Shown piece after piece: positions 19,463-30,967 of a DNA stretch of 64,000 nt. Every line of letters starts with the position of its first letter. Position 1 is the stretch's first letter. The notes under the pieces are model-generated. The model ran no database searches and was not told the DNA's origin. It worked only from the letters and a program-made list of their open reading frames with translations. A program made the translations under genes and the position numbers. The DNA lies in assembly GCA_964017145.1 (NCBI GenBank), contig OZ024847.1, positions 2,418,001-2,482,000 on the forward strand, in the 5' to 3' direction. The stretch is from Agrocybe praecox (Eukaryota; Basidiomycota; Agaricomycetes; Agaricales; Agrocybaceae).

Positions 19463-19467
19463 GAAAT

Positions 19468-20179
19468 AGATTCGGGAGCTTCAAATGGCACTTCGGAAGC
19501 TTGAAGCAAGTTTAAACTGAACCGCTCCGAACCAAAGCAGCAAGTGGGTTGTCCCATATCGTACGCATCATTTACTTTTGGTTCACATACCAGACGCAGG
19601 ACCTTTGAATATCTTTGCGGAATACTGGTATTTAGGGACAAACCTGGAATCTGGTGCAATTATTCCCAAGTTAGAGAGACGTGAGTCTCTAAATCGCGCT
19701 GTCAGGAATGACAAGGCTTCCACAATTCCCATTCATCTAGAGATGTTCGGTCTTAATTAAGCATCAGCTTGAGAAGTAGAACTTGAAGGAATATTCAATG
19801 AGAGGCTTACGATTATATTGAAATAGTCGTTCAAAATCTATGCCTAGCCAATTGACCAACACTTAGCGCTCACCAGTCACCTGGCACTAATAATTCGTCC
19901 AGGTTTGCAATATCTTCCCAATGCCTGAAGCGCCTGACACTATGGAATGGGCGCGCGGTTCTTCCAATGATGAGGTAGGATCATTCGTCTGTGCCCATTA
20001 TTATTATTAATTGACTCTGGTCAAGGCCCAAGTTCAACCAATTTGGGAACAACAATCATCAGGCAAATACCAGGATCGTATATCCTATTCGACGCCCGCC
20101 TGCTTGCCAGACCTAAGATCGAACAACGAGCAAATCTATGCGGTAGGTTATGAGGCATTTCTTTACAGGCACCTCAGCT
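19468..20179. other. Intergenic, nothing recognised
   Basis: There is mixed-composition sequence between the Ty3 insertion and a local triplication. No convincing reading frame, repeat or RNA gene is seen. Confidence 0.5.
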
Positions 20180-20540
20180 AATAACCGTGATACAATAGCC
20201 TGTGGCTACCATGTCAACCTACAGTACGCTGGATGGTGCCTTGACACCGTTAGAAGTTAGTTCATCCTCTTACATCACACCAGTAGGGATATATGCCAAT
20301 CACTAATCACCGTGATACAACAGCCCGTGGCTACGAATTCAACCTACAGTACGCTGGATGGTGCCTTGACACCTTTAGCAGTCAGTTCGTCCTCTTACAT
20401 CGCCCCAGTAGGGATATATGCTAATCGCTAATCACCGTGATACAACAGCCCGTGGCTACGAATTCAACCTACAGTACGCTGGATGGTGCCGTGACACCTT
20501 TAGCAGTCAGTTCATCCTCTTACATCGCCCCGGTAAGGAT
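20180..20540 (+). repeat. Three tandem copies of a 125-bp unit
   Basis: Units start at 20180, 20305 and 20430. Each begins AATCACCGTGATACAACAGC or a close variant and contains CTACAGTACGCTGGATGG. The second and third copies are nearly identical, while the first is more diverged. The third copy runs into the coding region of the following gene, so it may be a repeated 5' exon with its intron. Confidence 0.85.
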
Positions 20541-21629
20541 ATTATCGAACATCAAGGCAGATATGATTCTCACAACTTTTCTCGAATCAAGCAGCAGTAC
20601 AAAGATTCGCCCAACTATGCCACTACCCACCCCTCCAGCCCAGATCCTCCAAGAATCATTACTATAGAATGCTTTGACATGTCCGAATCAGACGAAGAAC
20701 GCCAGGATAGGCTAAGCACCCACGCATTCCAAGAAGTACTCGATAGAGTATTTCCCCCATCAGCAGCCGATATTCCTATTGATCGGGCTACAGAGGAGCG
20801 GATGGCAGAGTCTGAAGTGAAGAAGCTCGCCCAAATCTACGAACTTGGCATAGATTCTCGCGATAAACCCCAGGATCAACAATGCAGGGAGAAACCTGAC
20901 GGACCAGCGATAGGTTTAACCAAGGCGCAACATTGTCAATTAGAAGGTATACATATTACTGCTCAGAAATCCCCCTAGTAACTAACTCAAAACTCAGAAG
21001 AAGGAAGGAAACAGCTGGACGACTGTTTTCGAATGGGTTCAATAACAGCACTATCCACCCCTATGAAGCGACTGATCTGAAAGAATGCCAACTTCTTGCG
21101 ACCGGCAAGCTACCACTCGACTCGTGTAACACTATTAATACTTTGCTCCGGTCTTGATATTCGCTGCAGGTATCATACGCTGCATGGAGAAGTGCTATTT
21201 CCAAAGCCTTTCGAAGCCAGGAAAACAAATAAACACGTTCCTCTCACAACCATCCCTCCTGAAGAAGTGACTGCTTCGCTTCTAGAAGACAGGTTGTCAG
21301 GAGGCCACCTGCCATGTGGGTGTGCAATCAACTCCGCGTGTTATGAATTTTTGACTTTCAAGACCAATATTATGACCTCACGCACATACCCCAACGTCTC
21401 GGAGACTCTACGCCATGATGTACTGTCAGCGGGGTATCGACATATGATCTCCTCATTAATCCATGTTTTCGTAGACCAGTCAGACCGCAGTCATTCAGAA
21501 CTCCTTTCACGTTTGTTCCAGGGACGACGAGCTTGGGAATCTGATCGCAGTTTTTTGCGGATATGGGATGCGGCACTTCTAGAGGCTATCTCTCCAGCTC
21601 TTCAGTGCGGTATTCCAACTTACAGTTGA
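20418..21629 (+). CDS. Unknown protein with CGC-motif domain (family member B)
   Basis: I do not recognise this gene. The first exon is 20418 to about 20946 (donor GTATAC, acceptor near 20997) and holds an acidic region, MSESDEERQDRLSTHAFQEV. The last exon, about 21170-21629, contains HLPCGCAINSACYEFLTFK. This matches the CGC-[TA]-[VI] ... F...K pattern of the genes ending at 11273 and 29073. The middle (20997-21170) has at least one further intron whose boundaries I could not fix. The 5' end overlaps the 125-bp repeats, so the first residues may come from repeat expansion. Similar architecture in A, B and C (acidic start, CGC domain near the end, stop about 100-180 residues later) suggests a lineage-specific family. 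Confidence 0.45.
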
Positions 21630-22446
21630 GGACAGCTGAAATGAAAGGGTTTGCACGAGCGAGGTTTTCGTTGCTGAAGATTAGAGAAATCCTGGGTCGA
21701 AATAATTTTCTAAAATATCGAAAATATTGTTCTTCGCATGACTGAATATGTATTTTTTTTAAATTGAGATGTCTTTCTTTCTTTCACAAAAAGTCATCTC
21801 GATGCCCTCAAAGAAATCGCTGTGCAAAGAATAAAAGAAATGTTAATATTTCTGGCTTAGGAACCAAAAGCCTGTGGCAGAAGACAGCTCTCTAGATACC
21901 AACATCGCATCCAGCACGATTCTGACACCACTAAATCGGCCTCAAAGAACGCGCTCGCCTCCTTGAGGCTGCTGATTGATCTAAGCGAGCGCGCCGACAT
22001 AGCCGAGCTAAATTAGGCACGCCGATACCTGTATCTCCGAGAAACAGGTTATACAGGCTAGGGCTTCCCATATATAGTTTGGCCGAGCCCTGTGTCTTGG
22101 AAATACAGGTCAATATATACACGGGACCGGGACCGGTATATTAGGCTGTATTTCCGATATACCGCTATCGGCGTCCGCTGTGTGAACTGTATTGTCTTCT
22201 TTGTCTATTTCTCAACATTTCTCACCGTCATCCATCCATAGTACCCGCCGTTGTCGATCATCCATGATTCGAATTAGTTATAATTTTTGTTTGGTGATTC
22301 GTTCTCGTCCCGCAATGATTTTCTCTTCACTGTCCGTTATATATACGCTGTTTGCACCAGATATCCTACGATGTTTTTTGACACCTCCAACAGACTGGCC
22401 ACGGCTCATATTATTTTCTTGGGCGGTATGATATTAGCCCGCTCTT
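21630..22446. other. Intergenic, nothing firm
   Basis: The stretch contains short palindrome-like pieces rich in ATACAGG and CCGATA around 22020-22180. No coding signal is seen. The target duplication of the following element begins at 22447. Confidence 0.45.
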
Positions 22447-22453
22447 ATGGAGA

Positions 22454-23538
22454 TATGGCGGCCATTTAGGGTAAAAATTCCCGCGCACACTCATTGAGAT
22501 TTTTACCTTTTCCACGCAACTTTAGGCCATTTTAAGCCTTAAATTATCTAAGTCAAAATGTTTTCTGTTATGTGTGCGGGGGAAAAGTTGCGCGGGTTTT
22601 TTGGTTGGCGCGCAATTATTTTTTTCCGCGCACCTTTATTTTTGGCACAAGTGATTCAAACTCAGCGCGCGCAATATTCTTTCACCTGAGCGCGCAATTT
22701 TGACCCCGCATGCTAGCACGCACCTCTCTGGGAGTTAATGTGTGCAATGAACGATACCCGAACTTGGTCAAAAACCATACGGAGTTTGTTACTGTTTGTA
22801 TACGCATTGTACAACAACCAAACATTGGCGAAGACCCAACCAGTAGACCAAAGGTACTTACCGGCCCCATATAGCGAAACAAAACAATGGTATTCATTAA
22901 AAAATGTGTTATTACATAATTGAGAAGCCCTAACTTTTACAGTAGTTAGACCAGTACATAGTTATATGGATGGCTAACATGATTAATGGTCACTGACGGA
23001 ACCAACTAATAGTATTGACTAGACTCACGCAAGACTCATGATTACAAATAATGTAAGTGACCGAAAGCACGACGAAAGTAACGATCACAGAAGAATGACC
23101 AAAAAGGGGACAAAGTGGAGGCATATATCAACCTATTGCAAGTGGAAAGCCGTAAGTATTATCGTCCATATCGAGTTGTTGTGTATCTGTTGTGTACCGC
23201 TGAGTCAAGTTCGGGTGAGACAAGCCGGATAACGTGCAAGGGCTAAACAAGGGGGAGGTGCCATTGCGCGCGCCATGGAAGACGAGAATATTGCGCGCTC
23301 GGGTGAAAGAATATTGCGTGCGCGCTGAGTTTGAATCACTTGTGCCAAAAATAAAGGTGCGCGGAAAAAAATAATTGCGCGCCAACCAAAAAAAACCCGC
23401 GCAACTTTTTTCCCGCGCACATAACAGAAAACATTTTGACTTGAATAATTTAAGGCTTAAAATGGCTTAAAGTTGCACGGAAAAGGTAAAAATCTCAATG
23501 AGCATGCGCGGAAATTTTTACCCTAAATGACCGCCATA
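22454..23538. mobile_element. Non-autonomous foldback-like element with ~250-bp inverted arms
   Basis: The arms begin TATGGCGGCCATTTAGGG (22454) and end with the near-exact complement at 23538. They stay similar for about 250 bp, with GCGCGC-rich blocks such as GGTTGGCGCGCAATTAT. ATGGAGA flanks both sides (22447-22453 and 23539-23545), a 7-bp direct repeat that looks like a target duplication. The 550-bp middle encodes nothing recognisable. Long arms without a transposase suggest a Mutator-like or foldback type mobilised in trans; the assignment is inference. Confidence 0.85.
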
Positions 23539-23545
23539 ATGGAGA

Positions 23546-25868
23546 AACTTCCGACTTTCTCCACACGCGTTTAAGTTACCATGATGCTATTTTTGGCAGC
23601 CCAGCCTAGTGGTGGAGCGGGCCAATCTGCCAACAGCAGTGGAAGTCCGGTCAGAAGGTGTGTCTATTCTTGGTGAGCAGCGTGCACAGCCGACAGTCAC
23701 CGGTGTCCGTATCTAGTCTAATCTATCCTATCACCTAATAATGCCTTGGATTGTATATCCTTGACATGGAAGCTTATTGGTGGCTATCGGCTGTCCTAGT
23801 ACTTAACCTTAAGTCTTCATATTGTATCTACATTGTGTACGTACAGGATGCAACGTGCCTCTTGGCTGTCAAATGAGTATAATGAGTCCTCGTGTACCTT
23901 TACTTTCGTTGCCGTTGCCTCCCTGAGTAAGTATACTGCCAGGAAGACTCATTTTTGTGCCCATTTTCTCGGTTCACCTGGCTCCATACATACTACGGAC
24001 CCCAGAACCTTACCTTAGCGTGATGTGTGTGTGATATCCAGCTTTGATTTTAGTCTGGAGGTAAGATGAACTTGATTCAATATCTGGCGTTCATTCACTG
24101 AAGTCTAAAAATAGGAAAGCCAGGATCCTCCGGGCCAACCATAGTGGCTTGCTTTTTCCGTTTCTTTTTTTCAGCCTCTCTTTTCGATTAATTTATTCTG
24201 CTGATCATTCAAGTCAATTTCAGGTGGACACAATGGACAACTGTATACCTACTACACCACACCGCAGCGAGCTTACTGTTGGATTTGAGTACTTGAGCAT
24301 CATTACCCGCTAAGAATAGCTACAGTAAGTTGCGCAACCCGTTACCCAAGTGAGCCAGAGAAAATATGTTCAGAGGTGGAGTACTTCCTGATTATGCCAT
24401 AAGTGTCATTCTTTTAGAAAACACGGCCAAACCGTTCAAAAACACAGTCCAGACCCATACCCTAAAAATTTGCCATCCCCAACGGCAGGCAACAGATACG
24501 TGACTAGCGGTGTCTTTCGAAGTTCAATTTTTTAGCCCCTCGATGTTTAGCTCCTCTAGGCTTTTGAGCGGAGACGGATATCGATTATCTGAGGGAATGT
24601 GTGACTAATACGAGCCCTGAGGCCCGAGTGCGTACCCTTCCCAGCGCTGTCTTCTCCTTACTGACTCAGTTCCGTTCACAGCTTCGTGCAGTCCTTGATC
24701 CTTGATCAATGCTCGCATCACTATTCCCACAGACCGTATTCTGCAAGTATTCTGGACTCACTACCAGTCACTATAACAGAGAAGGTCGCCGTCCTCGCGT
24801 CTCATGTACTCGTCATCTATCCTCCTCAGCCCGCGACATCGACACCAGCGACCGGAGAGGTGAGCAAACCCACTAAGGTCACCTTATACACTGGCCGCAC
24901 ATTGTGCCAACCTCCCCCACTCCACCTAAACCTTTGGATCCACCCCACCAAGTAGGCCAGCACGTAGCCAACCTCAAGGTCTGGTTATTGAGCCCGCCGT
25001 TGCGCCTGCCTTCCCCCGGAACCTGCCCCTAACTTTCCACCTACCTCTATACAAAAAATGTCCCCACCCTACACCATTCTACCTCGCCACCACCAGCTTC
25101 CATCATCAACATCAACGCCCCAGAGTCAGTGACGGAAAGCCATCTAGATGTATGCGATATACTTGGCGAGGGCTTACACCCAATTAGCTTTCATACGAGA
25201 TGTTTTCAGTGTGGTAGATCTTGTCATTCTGCTTATTAGAAACTGCTTTTTATCTTCGACATCATGTATATAGTAATTCAAACCTTTAACTCTTAATAAG
25301 ACACCGAACATAGTATTAAGTATATATGTTTAAATCTGTACAGCCTGATTAATTGTGTTTTAACGAGCGTTTGTACAATATACCCATGATGCACATTGCA
25401 AGGTACACTGTCCGGGAGCGACACTGGCATGGACATGGTTAAATTCACGTTTTGATTTTTGATTGTAATTATTCGCTTGTTGGCTATCACATGATGTTAG
25501 CTTTTCAGCTACACAAATCTACTCTCTGGTATCGTGAACTGATCTGCTATAGTGTAAAAACATATAATAGACACCCCACAGCCTTATATACCATTTCTCA
25601 ATCAGTTGCGCTCACTTTCACGGACATTTTGTGTTTTTGGAATATTTTCGGCAATGTACGATAAACGCATCAGCACGCGCATCAATCCACGCTCACTGAG
25701 CTCGCTGACGGCATTATTTTTGTTGGCCGAAAGAGACAGCACCCAGAGCCTAGTTTTTACGATAAGTCCAACACACTCTGGATTATCACGGCATTTTATC
25801 AGGTAGTAAATATCATTGCATTGATGTCACATAACGCTACAGAGCAACCGAACTTTGACCATGTACAT
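23546..25868. other. 2.3 kb intergenic, nothing recognised
   Basis: Only short frames without domain or intron support are present. There is no repeat structure that I could see. It may contain a decayed gene or regulatory DNA. Confidence 0.45.
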
Positions 25869-26452
25869 TTAAATGGCATATCCGTTAGGAAAGTCTTCTT
25901 CGCTGAGTGTCGTAATTTGGGGAGGTTGGCCAATTACTCGCCGTACTATGCCGGACTCCAAAGCGTTTTTGAACGCCACGCACCCTGCCTCAATGGTCTG
26001 TGCTTTGAAGTAGCTGCCGTTGGGCACTGAAAGCACGGCGGCCTGTGCCCTAGAGCTATAGAAAAAATCAGATCAGATATGGGTTGAAGGTTGAAGCAAG
26101 GAATAAGCTAGAACGTACGCGCCAATCACGATACCGGGTTCCTTGCCCACAGTTACAACATATATTCTTTCGTCGGCGGGCGTATCATTATGATCGGAGG
26201 GTTGATGCTCAACCGGAGCCTGTGGATTCGACGTAAGTTGAATGCCGCCCCCGCCTGTTTCTTTGGAGAAGGAACGAAGATAAGCTGCGATATTAAGAAC
26301 TTGTATGCGGTGAGTCTACCTGTTGTACTAGTTGTTGTAGAGCTGCCGCCGCCCGTTCCAGTAGTTGTTGTTGTTGTTGTCGTGATTGTTTGAACTATAG
26401 CACCGCCGGTGCTAGGAACGGGCGGGGGGGTTGAAGAATGGTCTACTGACAT
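25869..26452 (-). CDS. Small protein with RNase H1 N-terminal-like (viroplasmin-like) hybrid-binding domain
   Basis: The start is ATG 26452. Exon 1 carries a Thr-rich tract (TITTTTTTTTGTGGG) encoded by GTTGTT-type repeats on the plus strand. A short intron ends at 26285; the donor is either at 26319 (35 bp) or 26328 (44 bp). Exon 2 holds the core ERIYVVTVGKEPGIVIGA. After a second intron (about 26048-26114), exon 3 reads SRAQAAVLSVPNGSYFKAQT and ends at the stop 25869. The pattern Y.V..G..PGI.......A...V.......F+....EA..AF is that of the small domain at the N-terminus of eukaryotic RNase H1, which binds RNA-DNA hybrids. No RNase H catalytic domain follows. Such stand-alone domains are common in mushroom genomes. 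The role is unknown. Confidence 0.65.
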
Positions 26453-26499
26453 TAAGGACCGAAAAGAATTACAAAATGGGAAGAAAGGTCAAACGGATA

Positions 26500-26725
26500 C
26501 AAAGCGTCCTTTCTGTCGGGCATACACACACATATATATAAGGCCTGCGCAGGCCCTCTTCGCTCCGGCACCAAGAATCCAAATAAATTTTGGAGAGCTT
26601 ATAGCAAGGAGGAATTAGAGCATAGCCGTAAAGTGTAAGAATCAAAATAATACTAAAATCAAAAGAAAGGGAAGATGACACTGAAAAGGCATGATAATGT
26701 CTGTAAGTTGCTTGATAGTATAGTA
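26500..26725 (+). repeat. Dispersed repeat family, copy 1 (internally deleted)
   Basis: The copy shares CTTCGCTCCGGCACCAA, an AATAAATTTTGGA block, GAGGAATTAGAGCATAG and the terminal TAGTATAGTAAT with copies at 33413 and 41505. About 150 bp present in the other two is missing between GATAATGTCTGTAA and the end motif. It encodes no protein. Confidence 0.75.
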
Positions 26726-26749
26726 ATCATCGATAAAAGGGTTAAACCC

Positions 26750-27500
26750 ACGAAAGAGACGGAAATTCTATCAAGATCTCAAAGAAGGTTCAAACAGCTG
26801 TGGGAGCCGCTATTAGGCACACATAGTAGTTGCCACATACAGAAACAACAAATGTGTTAACTTACGAATTGCTTACGGACTCATGAGGCCAACATGAGAC
26901 ATAATTTATTTCAAGATCTCGATGAAATGTTAGCCGCATGTCAGAGCTGGGAAATTCATACGAGGGTGATGTCGCTTCTTTTATCTTAGGCGCACATATA
27001 TAGAAGTGACAAAGGTGTCAAATTTACGTAAGACACGGAAATTGTAGCCAAAATCTCGATGAAGATTTAGACACATATAGGAGCTGGGAAATTCTCATGA
27101 GGGTAATGCCGCGTCGTTTCTATTAGGCACACATATGCATAATGAATAGAACCGTGACGAAGGTGTCAAACTTACGTAGGAGACGGAAATTGTCTCTAAG
27201 AATTTGATGGTTTAAAAGGCATGTAGGAACCGGAAATTCACGAGGCCCAAGGGTAACTTTGTGTCTTTTCTATTTCGCACACACATATAGAAAGAACCGA
27301 TTTACGAAATTGTCGCCAAAATCTCGATGAAGGTTTAAAACACATGTAGCAACTGGGAAATTCATACCGAGGCGGTGCGTCTTTCTATTGGGCACGCATA
27401 TATAGAATAGAACCGACGGTGTCAAACTTACATAAAAGATGGAAATTGTTGACAAGATTTTGATACGGTCGTACAAACAACTGCAGGAGATGGGAAATTT
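26750..27500 (+). repeat. Diverged tandem array, ~110-130-bp units
   Basis: About six units follow one another. Recurrent blocks are GACGGAAATTGT, CTCGATGAAGGTTTA, ACACATGTAGGAGCTGGGAA, TTCTATTAGGCACACATATA and GGTGTCAAACTTACGTA. Unit length varies by small indels. It starts directly after dispersed repeat copy 1. It is not coding. Confidence 0.75.
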
Positions 27501-27953
27501 GAGCGTTAAGTATATGTTCAAAAGAGCCGATGAAAGCATGAAATATATTTTAGAAGACTTAAAAATCAGGTGGAAGCTGCTAATTTGTATTGAGCGGCAT
27601 ACTTCCTCATAGGCGAGGTTTTTACTTTTCAAGCGTGGAGTATTCAGGCCAAAATCAGGTATAGTGCAAGTGTAGTGGTTACTCGTTGGTAGCCGCTTCG
27701 TCGTTACAAAAAAAAAGAAGTCTAAGAAGCGGCCCACAACAGCGCAAGGTCTCATGAAATTATTATTGTTTCACAATAAAGGGTGAACTGATATGTGAGA
27801 GACGAGCGGCGAGGTCCATAGAAGAAACATACCTCGGAAGAGCACCATGATCAACAATTATCCAGAATTTGGATCAGGAGATGCACTATAAAACCTTGCC
27901 GTCATACATATTTCCACCCATAATCCTCACATTTTCACTAGGATCGTTTCACA

Positions 27954-29073
27954 ATGCTATGGTTCGAGAATTTGTTTTCAACCTCCTCGCAGTCCATCTC
28001 TGATTTACACTACAGGACTATAATATCTCGTTCTACGAGACCACTGATTCTCAAGATGATGTCGACATCCCTAACAGACTCTGGGTACCGGACCAGAGAC
28101 ACCACGGTCCTCAAATGCAATTGGTTCCAGCCTCGGCGGGCTATGATGTTCATCTCTGTACGACCGAGGGCTCATCCCTCTATAGTATGATGTTAAGTTT
28201 TCCCACCCCAGAGGTCGCTGTCGGTGCCAGGGATGAATCGATACTCGCACTTAGACAGGACTTTGAACGGGCGCGGCATACGTACACAAGTCACTTTTCG
28301 TCAATCAAGCAGAACCTAACAGAATGGTAAAAAAACTTTCTACATTAGGGATAACAGGTCTGACGGCGCAAGCGGAGGTCCAAAGAAGAGGGGAAAGCGT
28401 CATAAACAAGACGAAGGTACTGTATTTATCAATCTTCCAGCCTCCATGTTATCCACGGCTAACACGAAAACCTATAGCGTCTGCCGCGGAAAGCATTCGC
28501 AAGATTATCTCGGAGGAGGGAACCATTCTGCCCCCGAAGATTCGGAAATGTCTTATCGGATCTTCAAAATACCTTCGACAGTGTGCCTTCATTCATCCCA
28601 ATGTCATTCTGGAAATCATACGCTCCCCCAATTTCTCCTACGTTCGCTGTATATTCCACACTAAAAACAAGATAAATCAGTCTTGGGACATGAATGGTAA
28701 AGGTCCCTTCGATATCGTCGGCTCATCTGCGGAGGGAATAGCGGTCCGGAACCAGGATGCTGCGGCGACGGTGGCCATCCGGCTCAGACACTTTGGACTC
28801 GGATCGTGTGGTTGCACGATACGTGATATAATATTGGAGTTTTGGCTCCTAAAGCTGATCGACGCGCCAGGGTTTGATTTCCTAGAAGAATTACCCAAAG
28901 CTGACTGTAGACAACGTCAATTTATAATTGACTTTTTTCTACAGTACTTTCCGATCAATTTCGAGTCGCTGTTCCTCGGAGAACGTGCCCTGGATATGAC
29001 TATGCCGCAAATCGTGCAGTACCTTCGCACTGTCCTGGCAAGAAATTTAAGGAACCGATTAAACGTCTCCTAG
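27954..29073 (+). CDS. Unknown protein with CGC-motif domain (family member C)
   Basis: I do not recognise this gene. The largest frame, 28324-29073 (249 aa), ends the gene and contains GLGSCGCTIRDIILEFWLLK, matching the pattern in the genes ending at 11273 and 21629. Upstream exons are suggested by an acceptor before GACTATAATATC (28016), an acidic reading DSQDDVDIPNRLWVPD, and the frame 28115-28330 (EVAVGARDESILALRQDFER). Exact junctions are not fixed. A region HPNVILEIIRSPNFSYV precedes the CGC motif. The C-terminal tail is helical and basic. A frameshifted gene follows in the same direction. Confidence 0.5.
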
Positions 29074-29492
29074 ATATGAAGCGCAATATGTTGCAAAGAG
29101 TATTACTAATTTTCATGTACTGTTTTCGTTTGCGGATTATGGTTTTTTTCCGGACTCAGAATGTAAATTTCCTTTTTCGGCATTGGTCCGTGATGCGAAT
29201 ACATATCCATTCACACAGTTAATATTTTCACATCGATAGACCATATTTAGACAGATATCTCCAAAGCCTGACTCATAAGATCTTAGGATGTCTAACTACA
29301 AATTACAAGCGAATCGCAGAAACCGCGTGAGGCGGATGATAAATCCTTCCAAGCTTCAACACATATTGGCGCTCACCCGTACTCCGGCATTTTCTCACCA
29401 CAACTGTCAATCAAATTGGGCAATGTAGCTAGATAAATAGACTCAAATAATTTACGAGTATTTATGTCCGTCATTGGCTTCCTTTTTGCGAA

Positions 29493-30967
29493 ATGTCATA
29501 CTCGACATTTCAATCCCCACTGGCATACTCTCCGACCTCCCTCCTACTGGACCAGACTACAGTTCAAGAATTTAAAATCCTTCAAGAGCCACACCCGCCT
29601 CCCGATGACACACAGGCTCTGCATAAGCACTGGCCATCACTTGTGGGCTTATTGACGAAGGCACTGAAGCAACAACAGATTGCTCGAGAGATTTCGCTTG
29701 AAGTTGGTAGGCTATCCAGCCCCTGGAAGCCTCATAGTGTACCAAGCGATACTCATTTTCGGCAAGGTCAAATCGTGAGAGGCCCGGATATTGGTGTTGG
29801 GAAGAATGACTTCCGGTATATTGGGGTTTACTATTATCTGGTATATCATAACATTCTTTGATATCTTTACTGTCTATTGATTTAAAGTTAAAAAGTGTGA
29901 CCAGGAAACATCAACTTTCTGTCCACACAAATATCATCCGTGGACAAGGCCCCTCTCAGAAGAGCAAATACTTGACAACGATATTCTTACGCCACTTCTT
30001 CTTATGAGAGAAGAACTTAAGCCCAAACATCGCCTTGCACATCGGCAATGGGAGGAACTCAAACGTATAACCATTCGCCACTCTAGACTCTACATAGCAG
30101 CCGCTCAGAAATACTACGACAAGGATTTCAAAGATTCATCGTGGTTCCGAGCGGCTGTGCAACGGTATAACACTCAACAAGCTTCCACTATCCGGGCGCC
30201 GACTGGTGCGGGATTCATTGAGGCAAGAAAGCGCAAACCTGACGCGTATTCTGGTGGATTCGGCCTTTCGCCTCCTAAACGAAAGTGCATCGCATCGTCG
30301 ACTACGGCTACAAAATCTTCGGTGTCACGCATACCACGACACTTCTTCGATGTAGCCACGGGATCTCTTTCGCTGTCTGACCCACCTTCTCCCAAGAAAA
30401 TTATGTCTGAAGATAAAATGCCATTTACGACAACTGCTACACATACTGGGATCAATCATCTTATTCCTGCTATTGGCGGAACCTCTGTGCGACTTCCAAA
30501 GGAAAAGGAAGTCATAGAGCTTACAGACACGGAATCTGACGGAGAGACGGACGGAATTGACTGGGAAGACCAAGTTCCATTCACAATTGTCATCTGGACC
30601 TCCGTGAGCTCCTCATTTTTGCGTACAATACTAGAGTCGGTATACTGAATGGATACTTCAGAGCACAAGGCTTTATGAAGATATACTTCTCCACAGCCAT
30701 GCAGGAAATAAAGTGAAGCTTGTTTCGTATCAAATTCGCCTTGGTAACAAGGGAATTGACGTGGAACACACCGGTCTGGAAGCCTACGACCCGTTGTCAG
30801 CAACGTGGGTGTCTATTGACCCCCACGAGTTGATAGGCCCTTTTACTGTGTCAAATAACAAGCTCAGAGTTTTTTTACTTAGATATAAAGGTGTCAATCT
30901 ACTTCAGGGGTTTGACATGCTTCGTAAGGTAGCGTCACGGATTCCAATTCCCTCGGGCGGTCAGTAG
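29493..30967 (+). pseudogene. Unknown gene with SUMO-interaction-like motif, probably frameshifted
   Basis: The first exon (29493 to about 29815) begins MSYSTFQSPLAYSPTSLLLD. Then comes an intron and a segment from about 29896 through the frame 30004-30648, with MREELKPKHRLAHRQWEELK and a basic, Ser/Pro-rich middle (PPKRKCIAS). It carries KEVIELTDTESDGETDGIDW, a hydrophobic patch followed by acidic residues, typical of SUMO-interacting motifs. Near 30582 the frame appears to jump: the continuation NCHLDLRELLIFAYNTRVG lies in another frame, and the last part (KVKLVSYQIRLGNKGIDVEH...) lies in a third. There are no good introns at these points, so two small lesions are the simplest reading. Assembly error is possible. 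Function unknown. Confidence 0.45.

Noticed and set aside
20418..20560. RNase H or reverse transcriptase similarity suggested by FILLHRPGKD in gene B
   Set aside because: Only a few residues resemble the HVPGK text of retroelement RNase H ends; no catalytic residues or neighbouring domains are present.
23620..23680. Possible tRNA gene (CCTAGTGGTGGAGCGG...)
   Set aside because: It does not give a proper acceptor stem and lacks a GGTTCGAATCC-type T-loop.
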